A stretch of DNA of 64,000 bases from Argentina anserina (taxonomy: Eukaryota; Streptophyta; Magnoliopsida; Rosales; Rosaceae), in NCBI RefSeq assembly GCF_933775445.1, contig NC_065873.1, positions 8,432,001-8,496,000 on the forward strand, written 5' to 3'. The stretch's first letter is position 1. Each line of letters starts with the position of its first letter. The translations under genes and the position numbers were made by a program. Under the pieces are notes generated by a model, which was given only the letters and a program-made list of their open reading frames with translations, was not told where the DNA came from and searched no databases. This document shows positions 24,840 to 35,129 of this stretch, piece by piece.

Positions 24840-25392
24840 TTTGTGATGTGTTTCCCTTTTGAGAAAGAGATATTGTGTTTCCCTTTTACTTTTCGCCAAA
24901 TATTGAATTGATGAATAGAGTCCGTAGAGTTGTTGGTTTTGCTTATTTCCATTATTTTGTTGCATTAATCTGTGATTTCCTGAACTATGTTTTTATGCAG
25001 GAAACACTACTATTTATCATGAATTATAGCAAGTGTGTTATGTGGATTTATAATGTCATTGCTCATATCTTATAAGCATGTTTATGTTGAGTTCAGTTTA
25101 CTCATACGAGCTTTAAAAGCTTACCGGGTTTGTTGTTCACAACCCGGTGCACCAACCCATGGTTTAGGGTATTTGTGCAGGATGATGTTCGTGTTTGCGT
25201 GAGAGTTTGGGGATGCGACGACAAGGGTAGAATGTTGTAATTTGAGAATTTTCTTGTAACGAGTTCTTTGTAACTGTTGCAGTTACCTTGTAGATCAAGT
25301 TTTGTGCAATATGTAAATGTAATTATTTCAGTTTGATTTGAGTTGGCATATTTTTGAATTGAATATTATTATTCAAAATTTGGGGTGTGACA

Positions 25393-25798
25393 TTGCATGT
25401 ATTAGAATGCCAAACTAAAGAGTAATCTTAGGACATCGTAAGAGCTCTTGAGTGCGAGAGGGAATTATTTGTATTGATGTTGATTTGGAGGAGACCTTAG
25501 TTGATTAAGTGGAGGCCTAGAAATAAGATGAATCGTTTAAGGGTCGCAACAATGTCACTATGATCATTGTGACTTTGATTAACCAGATCTCTCTTTGTTC
25601 ATAAAGTTGCTTATCTACTTAGTTCTAATGATTAGCTATCACTAGGGTTATGTGTGTTTGGATAGAAGAAGTTGAGTCAAGGATTGTTACCGCTCGAGTT
25701 CTTTGCAGATGATGTAATAAGAGTGTAGGTCAAGGATTGCTACCGCCTATGTGTTTGGTTGATTTCTTGTGTGATTCGATAATGTCTATTGTCTAAGT
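25393..25798 (+). mobile_element. Old Athila/Tat-like sequence, second piece
   Basis: Non-coding text between two LTR insertions. It is flanked by the near-TSD of the left insertion and the perfect TSD of the right one, so it is the host into which both inserted. Assignment to the 12350-13906 repeat is by continuity only. Confidence 0.4.
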
Positions 25799-28274
25799 TG
25801 TAATATCCCGAAAATTCATATCTAATTTCCAATGAGTTCTCGGATATTATTAAGTTGGTCATTGTCCAATTTTATTAGCCGAGGAGGAAAACGAAAAGGG
25901 TTCGAAATATTAATTGTTCGTAAACGTTCAATTGACGAGTCTAAGAGTTGACTTTTGACTCATTGGGTTTCTTAGAAAACTTCTTACATGAAAGTCGTAG
26001 AGCTCATCGATACGAATTCGTGGACACGTGGCACGCCTAAATCGGAGTTCGTATGAAGAAGTTACAAATCAAAAGGTATTTGGACATTGTTGGAAAATAG
26101 TATAAATAGGGGAATTAAAGAGAAAAAGGGGGAGAAAAATCAGAAATTCGGACCGGTACTGTTCACATGTACTATTCACCCCGAAAAAAATCCAAAAATT
26201 ATCTCTCCGAGCAGCCGACTTTGGGCCGCCGGATCTCCGTCGTCCGGCCACCATAGAGTGTCGCACCGGTCACGTTTAAAAGGTTGTTGCGTCCCCTGTC
26301 GATTGGTGGCAGCGCCACCCGCTATCTCGCCGCCGTTTAGGAGCGGTGAAGTCCGAAAGTTCTCCCGAAAAATCATATTTTGCCAAACTTCAACTCGTCG
26401 GATCTCCCTCCTCCGGCAACCAATCGGTACGATTCTTGTCCCATTTTGAATGTCTTCTTCCATACTACAAACCCTCCAAAATATTTAACCCAAATCGTTG
26501 TGTGCTAGGAAAATCAAAGAAAAGAAATCATAGGTTTTTAAATTGGGGCTTTTCGGTTCTTATTAAATTGAAGTGTTTAGGCTCATAATTAGACTTTGTG
26601 GTGAACTAGGAAGTTGTTAGGAATGTTATTTAGATTGTGGTGGTGAAATTTGGTGGTTATCGGTGGCGGGCGGTGAACAGTGGCGCCACATGAATAGTAT
26701 TATGAACAGTGTTTATGACAGTTACGGTGAACAACACTCTATAAACAATAAATGTGACTAGTGTTTAGTGAAGCAGTAAATTGAAACAATGTTTAGTAAA
26801 CCAGTAAAACATGAACAGTGTTATGTGAACAGTGTTTTATGAACAACATTTAGCTGTACTGAAATCGTCACCTGATATTTTACGTATCATTTTCTAAGCA
26901 TTTTATCATGCTATTAGGTGACCGACAAAACGAGTGAGGAAACTACCTTCAGTGTCGTGGAAGTTGCACGCAGGAAATAATGTGAGTAAACCTCACAATG
27001 ATCATCATGATCGAAGTAGTATTATAATTATGAATTTAGTTTGAGTTGTCACCATAGTCGTTGCATCACTAGTTTATAAAAATTATTTAAAAAATATGTT
27101 TTGGTTTAAATTACATGAACTTGATCGTCTACGGTTCATGGGTAAGTGAAACGCTATTTTAATAAATGATTTTGAAAGATTTTTGTGATTATGGACTATG
27201 GTAAATGGGATTAAATCTCACTATGACGAGTCTACCCTTGGTGTGACTCATATTTACGTTTTCTTAAAAAGATCAAACTATGACATGTATATAATATAGT
27301 GGGTTGTGTATGAGTATAAAATGGTAAATACGATACATATATATAAGTTGCTATAGTATATACTGCTACATTCTTATTTCCAAATTAATTATATTGTGGT
27401 AACTATATTTATTTAATTTGAGCAAGAGTCGCTTGTTGTAGTACAATAACATGAGTGGATTGTTATTGTACGTGGTTTTAACATTGAGTTTTGTTAAAAT
27501 GTTTTCTGTCTTCAGACGTGTTTTTCTGTCTTCGGACCAGTCTTCGGACGTGTTGGCATGTCGGAACCTAGCCCTGGCCGGGCGACAGTTACGATACAGT
27601 TAGAGCTCTAGTCTGTCTGCCGGTGTACTGGCATGAGAGGTAACAGATGGGTTACCAGCTTATGAGTACCCATATTTTTGGATATTGGGTAGCAAGTGGT
27701 TGCCCAATGTCTGGCGGCGTACTGCATGAGGGGTAACAGATGTGTACTTAGCGCTCACGAGTACCCGTATTATAAATGTATTTGGGTAAACATATGGGTT
27801 GCCCGATTTCTCATGAGCACTTATATTTTCAGATATTATTGGACAACCATATGGGCCGTCCAATGACTTATGAGTACATTTATAATTAAATGTTTTCAGT
27901 ATTTTTCTTTTGTATTTTTATGCGAGTTATATTGTTGTTACTCATACGAGCTGCAAAGCTTACCAAGTTTGTGTTTACAATCCCGGTGCACCTATTCGAT
28001 GGTGTAGGGGATAGTTTTGCAGGTGTGGATTAGCAGAATTAGAGGGCTTTCGTTGAAGATTGTCGGAGATTTCTTTCTGCTGTTTGTGGTGAGGATGGAG
28101 TGAATTATACATTTTCCATTGGTTGTGTATTATTCAAGTCGACTGAGTCATGATGTGGACTCAGTTTCGATACACTGTTATGATAAGATTATTTCAATAT
28201 ACAATGAGATTGTTTTAGAGTTTTCATGGCTTCGAATTTGAATTTTTATCATTCGAAAATTCGGAGTTGTGACA
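25799..28274 (+). mobile_element. Solo gypsy-type LTR with perfect TSD
   Basis: Begins TGTAATATCCCG and ends CGGAGTTGTGACA; the perfect TSD TAAGT is at 25794-25798 and 28275-28279. Length 2476 bp. It contains the box/TATA promoter, the 'taggtgaccgacaaaacgagtgagga' segment (26915), GTGAGTAAA (26982) and a repeated 'cat-gagtac-cca' region (27600-27880). It is the same subfamily as the minus-strand solo LTR at 31803-34166. The frames at 26087-26588 are GC-richer leader sequence, not genes. Confidence 0.92.
26003..26108 (+). promoter_or_regulatory. LTR promoter: palindromic box plus TATA, 98 bp apart
   Basis: CTCATCGATACGAA at 26003-26016 (stem degenerate by two bases) and TATAAATA at 26101-26108. 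Confidence 0.6.
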
Positions 28275-28690
28275 TAAGTTGTATCGTGTTAGTGGTAGTT
28301 AACTACATCTCTACATCTTCCATTTATCTATATCATCTGCTATTGCATTGTTTTTGAGTCATTGACGTCAAAACTATTTGTACATCCCTTTTACTTTGTA
28401 AATTGTATATATGTATATATTTTGTTAGTTAGTTAGTTTCATTACTTTCATATGACTAATACCCAAATTTTCGGACTTAGAACGATATCTTATTTATTCT
28501 TACTACAATGGATGAGGTTTTTAAATTGAGATATGCCAACTTGCGTTCCATGTCAACCCTTCTTCGGCAGTTATCAATACACATTTCAAAAAACAAAAAC
28601 AAAAAAGTAGCAACCAACTGGTTGAGATCCATATTGCCAGATTAGGCAAGTTGTCCATCTTTGGTTTATAGCATTATTTCTATATATATA
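28275..28690. other. Continuation of old repeat and intergenic sequence
   Basis: The first 200 bp or so continue the old Athila-like text after the solo LTR. The rest is A/T-rich and holds nothing I can identify, up to the MITE's AT flank. Confidence 0.4.
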
Positions 28691-29064
28691 AGGCCTTCTA
28701 GCGAGGGATTCTGTTTTTGGGTTAAAAAAAAGGATATGCCACTTAACAAATTTCTCGAATATTTCAACATTTTCACTATTCAATTTTTAGGGTCTAAAGT
28801 ATACGTTGGAGGTCATTAAGACATGAAAAACTGAGATTTAAACTTATAAGCATGAATTGTTAAGTTTGACAGATTTGACGCATCCATTTCTTTTATCAAT
28901 TGTGATACCTTAGCGATTACTATTTTGGCTGAAATTTTACATATGTAATCTATACATTAGACCCTAAAGTTGAACGGTGAAGATGTGAAAATGTAATAAA
29001 AAAGTTGGTTAATGAGTTATCCCTTTAATATGCCCAAAAAGAGGATCCCTTAATGAAAGAGCCC
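28691..29064. mobile_element. MITE with long terminal inverted repeats (Mutator-like)
   Basis: The left 130 bp (AGGCCTTCTAGCGAGGGATT... through 'ttttagggtctaaagtata') is matched as reverse complement by the right 130 bp ('tctatacattagaccctaaa...' to GGATCCCTTAATGAAAGAGC). Total 374 bp, no coding capacity. Both sides have the 10-bp tract TATATATATA (28681-28690 and 29065-29074), which could be a Mutator-type 9-11 bp TSD, though such a simple tract is weak proof. Confidence 0.75.
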
Positions 29065-29074
29065 TATATATATA

Positions 29075-30830
29075 ATATCATTATTTCCTTGTGTTGCAAT
29101 AATGCTTTTGGTGTTGATATTAGTAATTTTATATGCAGTGTATCATTTGGAATCGTCAAAATTCTTGAAAGCGTTATCAAACAAAAACATATTATAAAGC
29201 AAGCTAAGATTAGCCCCCATCCAATTTTCCAACTTGATTACGTCGACACTAAGTACATTGCATGCAGACGTACGTACCTTAAGTATGAATGAATCCAAAC
29301 CTAATTCATGACTTGTTGGGTCGTGGAATGCGATAACTTGGTGGAGTGCGTCCAGAAGACGAGAATATTATTATGAATATATATGAGAGCCTATTTATTT
29401 TCTGAGGAGGTGGTGAAGAGGAAGGTAGTTTTCTGCTTTAGAGGAATGTAGTGAGAAATTCCAAAACTCATATAGGTGATGAGGTTTTCACATGGTTCTG
29501 TTCCAATAAGGACAGTGAGACTTGAGTGTCCAACTCGTTCAAGAATCACTGGTCCCCTACAACATCTAATTAAGCCAATCGAGTTCCAGAGAAAGATTGG
29601 AAGTGCGTACAGTTGGAAGTGCTCAACTGAAGATAAAGATTTGGTTCACAAACATAAGTGTCCTACAGTTTTCAAATATGCCAAGGATGGCCAGCAAGAG
29701 TGTCCAATGTCGACACTTGATAATCACAAATTTCTGATTATATTTGGAGATGCATCTGACATAATGATACTAATTTTTCCCTTAAAATAGAGAAGAATGT
29801 ATAGTCTTTCAATCAAGAAAAAAAAAAGAATGTATAGTCTTTTTTTAGTTGCAAAATCTGACTTTCAGTATTCAGCTTGATTGGGACACGGCAAGACAAC
29901 TCCGTGGTTCATAGAGACGTCATAGATTAGCTAAGGCAGCTATTTCTCTTAATTTCTTCCCCTTCTATTTTCTCTGAGTCGGGTCCGAGTTGGCTTATTT
30001 TTTTGTGTCACGAACGACTTCTCTTCTGAAGTCTAAATGGTCTTAGTTCGATAACTTCTTCTGAGCTGGAAGTGTTTCTTGTAACCTTAGTTGCATGCTT
30101 GTGAGAATGATAGAAATGAAATAAATTTGCGGTGTTTCCTTAGGGATCAACGAGGAATGGTAGGAACTAGCTAGGAAGGCAAGTTCTAATACTCAATCGG
30201 TAAATTCATTAGCCTAGCTAGCTAGAGGAACTGAGAAGTGTTTCATTAGGACGGAATTCATTATTGAACACCCGATTACTTGGGAGTTGGGAACAAGCAT
30301 TTCCCCCCGAAAATCATTAACCTGTTTAATTCCATGCATATTACGATTCCGTCGATAGAAAGCGTATTTTTCTGGACTTGACGTCTTTGACATGCACGCT
30401 ATTGAAATGGCTAGTGTTTTCTTCCATTAATTAGACTAGCTATTGTGTTTTTCCTTGGACTTGTCGATTTGGGTACGTAATAAGCTACGTCTTTTCGTAA
30501 GAAGCTGTCACCATGTATGTATAACAGCTTCATTCCGCAAGCATTTCTACCATGACGACTATTAATGGAGACAAGAACGTGACGATGGCTGACGCACATT
30601 GAACCATAACTTCTAAAATATTAAGAGAAAAGTTCTGGTAGTTATTTCATCGATTTGAAAAATAGATGAAACAAAAAAGTTATGAAAAATTCATCATGCA
30701 ACTTTAAATTTTGGATGGTTAGCAAATTTCCTTCAGCTGATTTAGGAAGCGAAGGAAACAAAAACAATTTACAAGTTCAATCGATCAGTTTACAAAAATC
30801 ATTAATTAGGGTAATTAACGGATGCTGTTA
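29075..30830. other. Intergenic region
   Basis: No gene supported. A 104-codon plus-strand frame at 29476-29790 is open but shows no family pattern, no intron signals I trust and no neighbour linking it to a gene. Several T-rich and A-rich tracts occur. 30600-30830 is the downstream flank of the SAUR gene. Confidence 0.4.
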
Positions 30831-31136
30831 TCACAATCCATTCAGTCGAGAAGTGAGGTCTACGAAGATATCTTCTCTGCAAGGAATGGTGAGTCCCCCC
30901 ATCGGATAGTTATATCCAAATTCCTCCTCCGCCTTACTTAGCAGCTCTTGAAACAAAGGCTGACTCAAAAACGATATCGGAACCACAAATCGCTTCCTTT
31001 CGTTCTCTCCAACGTACACTGCAAGGTACCCTTTTGGAACTCCGGCAGAAGACGTTGAACTCGCTTTGTTAGCTTTCAAGCTTGACTGGCGCAAAATCTG
31101 CTTAGCATGCATGATTCCCGGTACTCGAATAGCCAT
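30831..31136 (-). CDS. SAUR-like auxin-responsive protein
   Basis: Small auxin-up RNA proteins are short, intronless, unstable products induced by auxin. Many promote cell expansion by inhibiting PP2C.D phosphatases and so activating plasma-membrane H+-ATPase; family knowledge, not shown here. The 101-residue product has the typical N-terminus ([19 protein letters not shown]), then the conserved core: [50 protein letters not shown] and the C-terminal FVDLTSRL. Length and layout are those of an intact clustered-type SAUR. It has no internal stop or frameshift. A second SAUR, broken by transposons, lies in opposite orientation at 47454-53596, suggesting remains of a SAUR cluster. A TATA box lies about 165 bp upstream of the start. 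Confidence 0.95.
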   Translation of the reverse strand: MAIRVPGIMHAKQILRQSSLKANKASSTSSAGVPKGYLAVYVGENERKRFVVPISFLSQPLFQELLSKAEEEFGYNYPMGGLTIPCREDIFVDLTSRLNGL

Positions 31137-31802
31137 TATATATGCTTACGAATACGTACTCGCTATCTAGCAGTATACTTAAGTACTATAGATGTCAGTC
31201 GAACTAGAAGAGCGAGCTAGCTAGGTTGGGGAGGAAGATCGAGTTGTAGAGAATATGAGGGCTTAGCTTGGTATGCATTTGTTCTGGGGATACTGAGTAT
31301 AAATAGAAGAAGCAAAGCCATGTAGAAATATGAAAAATCTATGGGGGGCAGACTCGGGACAGAGGTGAGGCAATTGGGTAGGGAAGGGTTTGACATAAGT
31401 GTTTGGTAGGTCACATGGCTATGTCTTCTTAATCGTCCCAAAATATTGGTGGTAGATAGAGACCTTAATGTGGATTTGTTAGGGATTGTTATCCCCCAGC
31501 CATTATTTGTGTCCACTAAGCATACAAAGTGAGGAAAACTAAAACTGCTGGCTGTTGGTTTGATTTGTTTCAGTGGCTGGCCTTGAAGACCGGAAAGCCA
31601 TAGACATATATGTCCATAATTAGTTGACAACAACTTGTGGACATTGTGTGTGTATGGATCAAATTGAGTCCCAGCATAATCATAATGTGCCATGCATTTC
31701 CAAAATATCAAGCTAGTACTACTGTACGTACCCAGAAATTTCATAAGGTACCCTTAGTTTTGAAATATCAAGCTAGCAAGTAGGATAATCTGTGACATTA
31801 AG
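31137..31802 (-). promoter_or_regulatory. SAUR promoter and 5' leader
   Basis: On the minus strand CTATTTATA (31306-31298) is a good TATA box, followed by a C/T-rich leader to the ATG at 31136. CACATG-like motifs typical of SAUR upstream regions occur near 31411. I see no perfect TGTCTC auxin-response element. The 175-codon open frame covering 31217-31744 spans TATA box and leader and is not a gene. The solo LTR begins directly upstream, about 667 bp from the ATG, and may bound or alter the promoter. Confidence 0.65.
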
Positions 31803-32140
31803 TGTCACGACCCCGAATTTCGAATGATAAAAATTCGAATTCGAAGCCATAAAAACTCAAAAACAATCTCAAATATATTGAAATCATCTTATCATAACAG
31901 TGTATCAAAACTGAGTCCACATGGAAATGTAAAATTTACTAAATCCTCACCACTAACAGTAGAAAGAAATCTTCGACGTCTTCAGAGTAGTCCATCAATT
32001 CTGCTAATCCACACGTGCAGAACTATCCCCTACACCATCGAATAGGTGCACCGGGATTGTAAACACAAACCCGGTAAGCTTTGCAGCTCGTATGAGTAAA
32101 ACAACAATACAACTCGTGTATAAATACAAAATAAACATCC

Positions 32141-32605
32141 TGAAAACATATAATTATAAATGTACTCATGAGTCATTAGACGGCCCATCTGGTTGTCCAA
32201 TAATATCTGAAAATATAAGTGCTCATGAGAAATAGGGCAACCCCTACGTTTACCCAAATACATTTATAATGCGGGTACTCATGAGCGCTGGTACACCTCT
32301 GTTACCCCTCATGAAGTACGCCGTCAGACATTGGGCAAGCTCTCGCTACCCAATATCCAAAAGAAAAAATATTGAAAACATTTAATTATAAATGTACTCA
32401 TGAGTCATTGGACGGCCCATCTGGTTGTCCAAAAATATCTGAAAATATAACTGCTCATGAGAAATCAGGCAACCCATATATTTACCTAATTACATTTATA
32501 ATACGGGTACTCATGAGACCCAGGTACTCATTCGTTACCCCTCATGCAGTACACCGCCGGGCATTGGGCAACCCATCTGTCACCCAAAAATCCCAAAAAT
32601 ATAGG
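32141..32605. repeat. Tandem duplication, unit about 232 bp, in solo LTR
   Basis: Two copies begin TGAAAACAT(A/T)TAATTATAAA at 32141 and 32373 and run in parallel through 'actcatgagtcatt-gacggcccatctggttgtcc'. Inside each unit a shorter 'gtactcatgag...cccatctgtt(a)ccc' theme repeats again. Confidence 0.85.
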
Positions 32606-32694
32606 TACTCATAAGCTGATAACCCATCGGTTACCCCTCATGCAGTACACCGGCAGACATACTGGAGCTCTAACTGTATCGTAACTGTCGCCCG

Positions 32695-32945
32695 GCCAAA
32701 GCTAGGTTCCGACATGCCAACACGTTCGAAGACTGGTCCGAAGACAGAAAAACACGTCTGAACACATAACACACGTCCGAAGATAGAAAAACACGTCTGA
32801 AGACAGTTAACACGTCCGAAGACATAACACACGTCTGAAGACAGAAAAACACGTGAAAAGACATAACACGTCCGAAGACATAACACACGTCTGAAGACAG
32901 AAAAACACGTCTGAAGACAGAAAACGTTTTAACAAAACTCAATGT
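32695..32945. repeat. Minisatellite, about 20-bp unit
   Basis: About ten copies of a unit near CACGTCTGAAGACAGAAAAA, with variants CACGTCCGAAGACATAACA. Two variant types alternate, pointing to a higher-order 40-bp unit. A single pair of the same words is present at about 27515-27550 in the related LTR, so the array expanded after the two copies split. Confidence 0.88.
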
Positions 32946-33354
32946 TAAAACCACGTACAATAATCATCACATGATATTGTACAAATCAAATCGACATGCT
33001 CAAATAAATAAATATCAACACTAAAATGAACTCATTCGCAAACGAAAATTATGACAGTATATAATATAGCAAACTATATATATATGTACCTATTTTACCA
33101 ATTATACACATACACAATCCACTATATCATATACATATCATAGTTCATTTTTTATAATTAAGCGTAAACATGAATCTCCGCAAGGGTAGATTTGTCACTG
33201 TGAGATTTTTACTCACCTTCTTTCTTGCGTGCAACTTCCACTACACTGAGAATAATTTCCTCACTCGTTTCGTCAGTCACCTAATAGCATGATAAATGCT
33301 TAGAAAATGATACGTAAAATATAAGGTGACGATTTTCAGTACAACTAAATGTTG

Positions 33355-33690
33355 TTTATAAAACATTGTTCACATAACACTGTTCATGTTTTATTGTTTT
33401 ACTAATCACTGTTCCAATGTACTATTTTACTAAAATACTGTTCACAGTTACTGGTTTCCCAAAACACTGTTCACGGTTACTGTTTTACCAAACACCATTC
33501 ACAGTCACTGTTTACTAAAAAACTGTTCACATAATACTGTTCACATTACTATTCATGCGAGCCACTGTTCACAGTTACTGGTTTACCAAAACACTGTTCA
33601 CGGTTACTGTTTTACCAAACACCGTTCACAGTCACTGTTTACTAAAAAACTGTTCACAGTACTATTAATGCGGCGCCACTGTTCACCGAC
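33355..33690. repeat. Repeats of ACTGTTCAC theme
   Basis: Repeated words ACTGTTCACAGT, GTTACTGTTTTACCAAA and ACTGTTTACTAAAAAACTGT. A roughly 100-bp block (33440-33540) is duplicated at 33560-33660. The same short theme, read as GAACAGT on the other strand, recurs in the LTRs at 26690-26860 and 59090-59330. Confidence 0.8.
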
Positions 33691-34166
33691 CGCCACCAAT
33701 GACCACCAAATTTCACCACCACAATCTAAATGAGATTCCTAACAATTTCCTAGTTCACAACAAAGTCTAAATCAAAGCTTAAAACCTCCAATTTTGGAAT
33801 TTCCGAAAAATCTCAAATCATGAACCCTAGAATTGAAATTTCTTGATTCGAGTTCTTACCTTTCGATTTAGCTCAAAACCTTTGCAGGGGTTGTTGACGA
33901 TGTTGAGGCAAGGAGTTTGAGACCGGTGGTGAAGCCTAAACTCGCCGAAGATCGCCGGAAAATTGAAGAAGACAACCGGGTCACCGATGGGTATTTGGGT
34001 CGACTTTCGGGTTTCGATGCGTGGAAACCGGCCTCCTACTCCATGATCCACCACCACAGGGAGGTGCACAAGGAGGGGACGAAGCTATCTGGGTCGGGTC
34101 GGTCGGAAATTTTCGCCTCTCAAGGCGCGGGTGCGGAGAAATGGGGAGAAAAATGGGGTTATGACA

Positions 34167-35125
34167 TTAAGCATGAATCAATTTATTCAATTCATTGCCC
34201 GATGTGAGTTGAGGTTCATTCTTTGTAAAAGTTTATACAAAGTTTTGATATTATTGCCTGAAAATGGCGTGATAATTTGTACGTACGTACGATCGAGTTT
34301 TCACATTATTGCACATCTGCTACCTGAATTGTTTAACTTCACTTGAGGAATACTACTGGAAAGTACAGAGGCTACTCAAGCACTCATCACTAAGGATGAG
34401 AGGAGGTTTGAAATCTATAGCAGTCTCGTATTCAGAATTTTCAGGCCGCTCGTGGTAAAATTACATTGATGCTTCTTCTGTTATTGTCGTATAGAAATGG
34501 TCCAAGTTTTAAACATAGAAACCATTTTTAACAAAATGTCAAGGTAAATGTATACCCACATATACAAGGCAAGACACCCTCCATTACTAGCTAATATATT
34601 GATCTGCAACAGTAGACACTACGTACACCGTACCTATATGCTCGAGATCCCAATGTGCCTACGACTATTGGCTTCTCCAAATTCTTGACGTCAATCAGGA
34701 ATTCAGGATCGGATGGCATTTCAGAAACATTTTGGTAGCAGCTATATATAAATAGTTGTGAATCTTTCTTTTGCTATATCCAATATGATGAAAATAAATC
34801 CTCTGATCCTGAATTTTCATACCAAATCTGCATGTGTCCCAAACACAGATTCAACCACGTCCATAACTTCAATTTGCCGGTCACCCCCTCTAGTCACAAT
34901 GCTGCTAGCATATAATCTGTCAAAAAAAAAAACGGATTTCATGAACCAAAGTGCACGTGCGCATAGTGCCTAAGTCACGTGCGTTGTAACTTCAATAGGA
35001 AGGTTTTGAAGGGAGGACCGAGGATGATGAATATTACTCAGTAGATTAACAGCCGCATGGGAAGCATTTTTTTTTTTGAAGATGAGGTTATTGCGTTTCT
35101 GCCATATATATATGCCAATAAATTT
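34167..35125. other. Intergenic region
   Basis: No gene, repeat family or RNA recognised. Contains ordinary A/T-rich plant intergenic sequence and short poly-A tracts. Confidence 0.4.
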
Positions 35126-35129
35126 AAAT

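Larger units (their letters stand above)
13907..25392 (+). mobile_element. Gypsy-type LTR (apparently solo) containing nested insertions
   Basis: Starts TGTAATATGG at 13907 and ends GGGGTGTGACA at 25392. Flanks are ttgct (13902-13906) and ttgca (25393-25397), a TSD with one mismatch. Its own sequence is in three pieces: 13907-14352, 15931-17857 and 24845-25392. It was interrupted by a solo LTR and later, or independently, by the deleted gypsy element. With insertions removed it is roughly 2.9 kb. It keeps the box/TATA promoter, a GTGAGTAAA motif at 17130 and a GTGCAG motif ending at 25180. No internal region is left. Confidence 0.7.
31803..34166 (-). mobile_element. Solo gypsy-type LTR with perfect TSD, minus strand
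   Basis: Plus-strand text begins TGTCACGACCCCGAATTTCG and ends GGGGTTATGACA. A perfect TSD, TTAAG, lies at 31798-31802 and 34167-34171. Length 2364 bp. It is clearly the same subfamily as 25799-28274 (shared 'ccggtaagcttt-gcagctcgtatgagtaaa' and 'cctcactcgtttcgtca-gtcaccta' segments). Compared with that LTR, its promoter-side end lacks the palindromic box and TATA, so it has lost or never had that segment. It lies just upstream of the SAUR gene. Confidence 0.9.

Noticed and set aside
29476..29790. 104-codon plus-strand frame
   Set aside because: No recognisable motif, no splice context and no neighbour supporting it; could be chance in low-GC DNA.
31217..31744. 175-codon minus-strand frame upstream of the SAUR gene
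   Set aside because: It spans the SAUR TATA box and leader and shows no protein family features.
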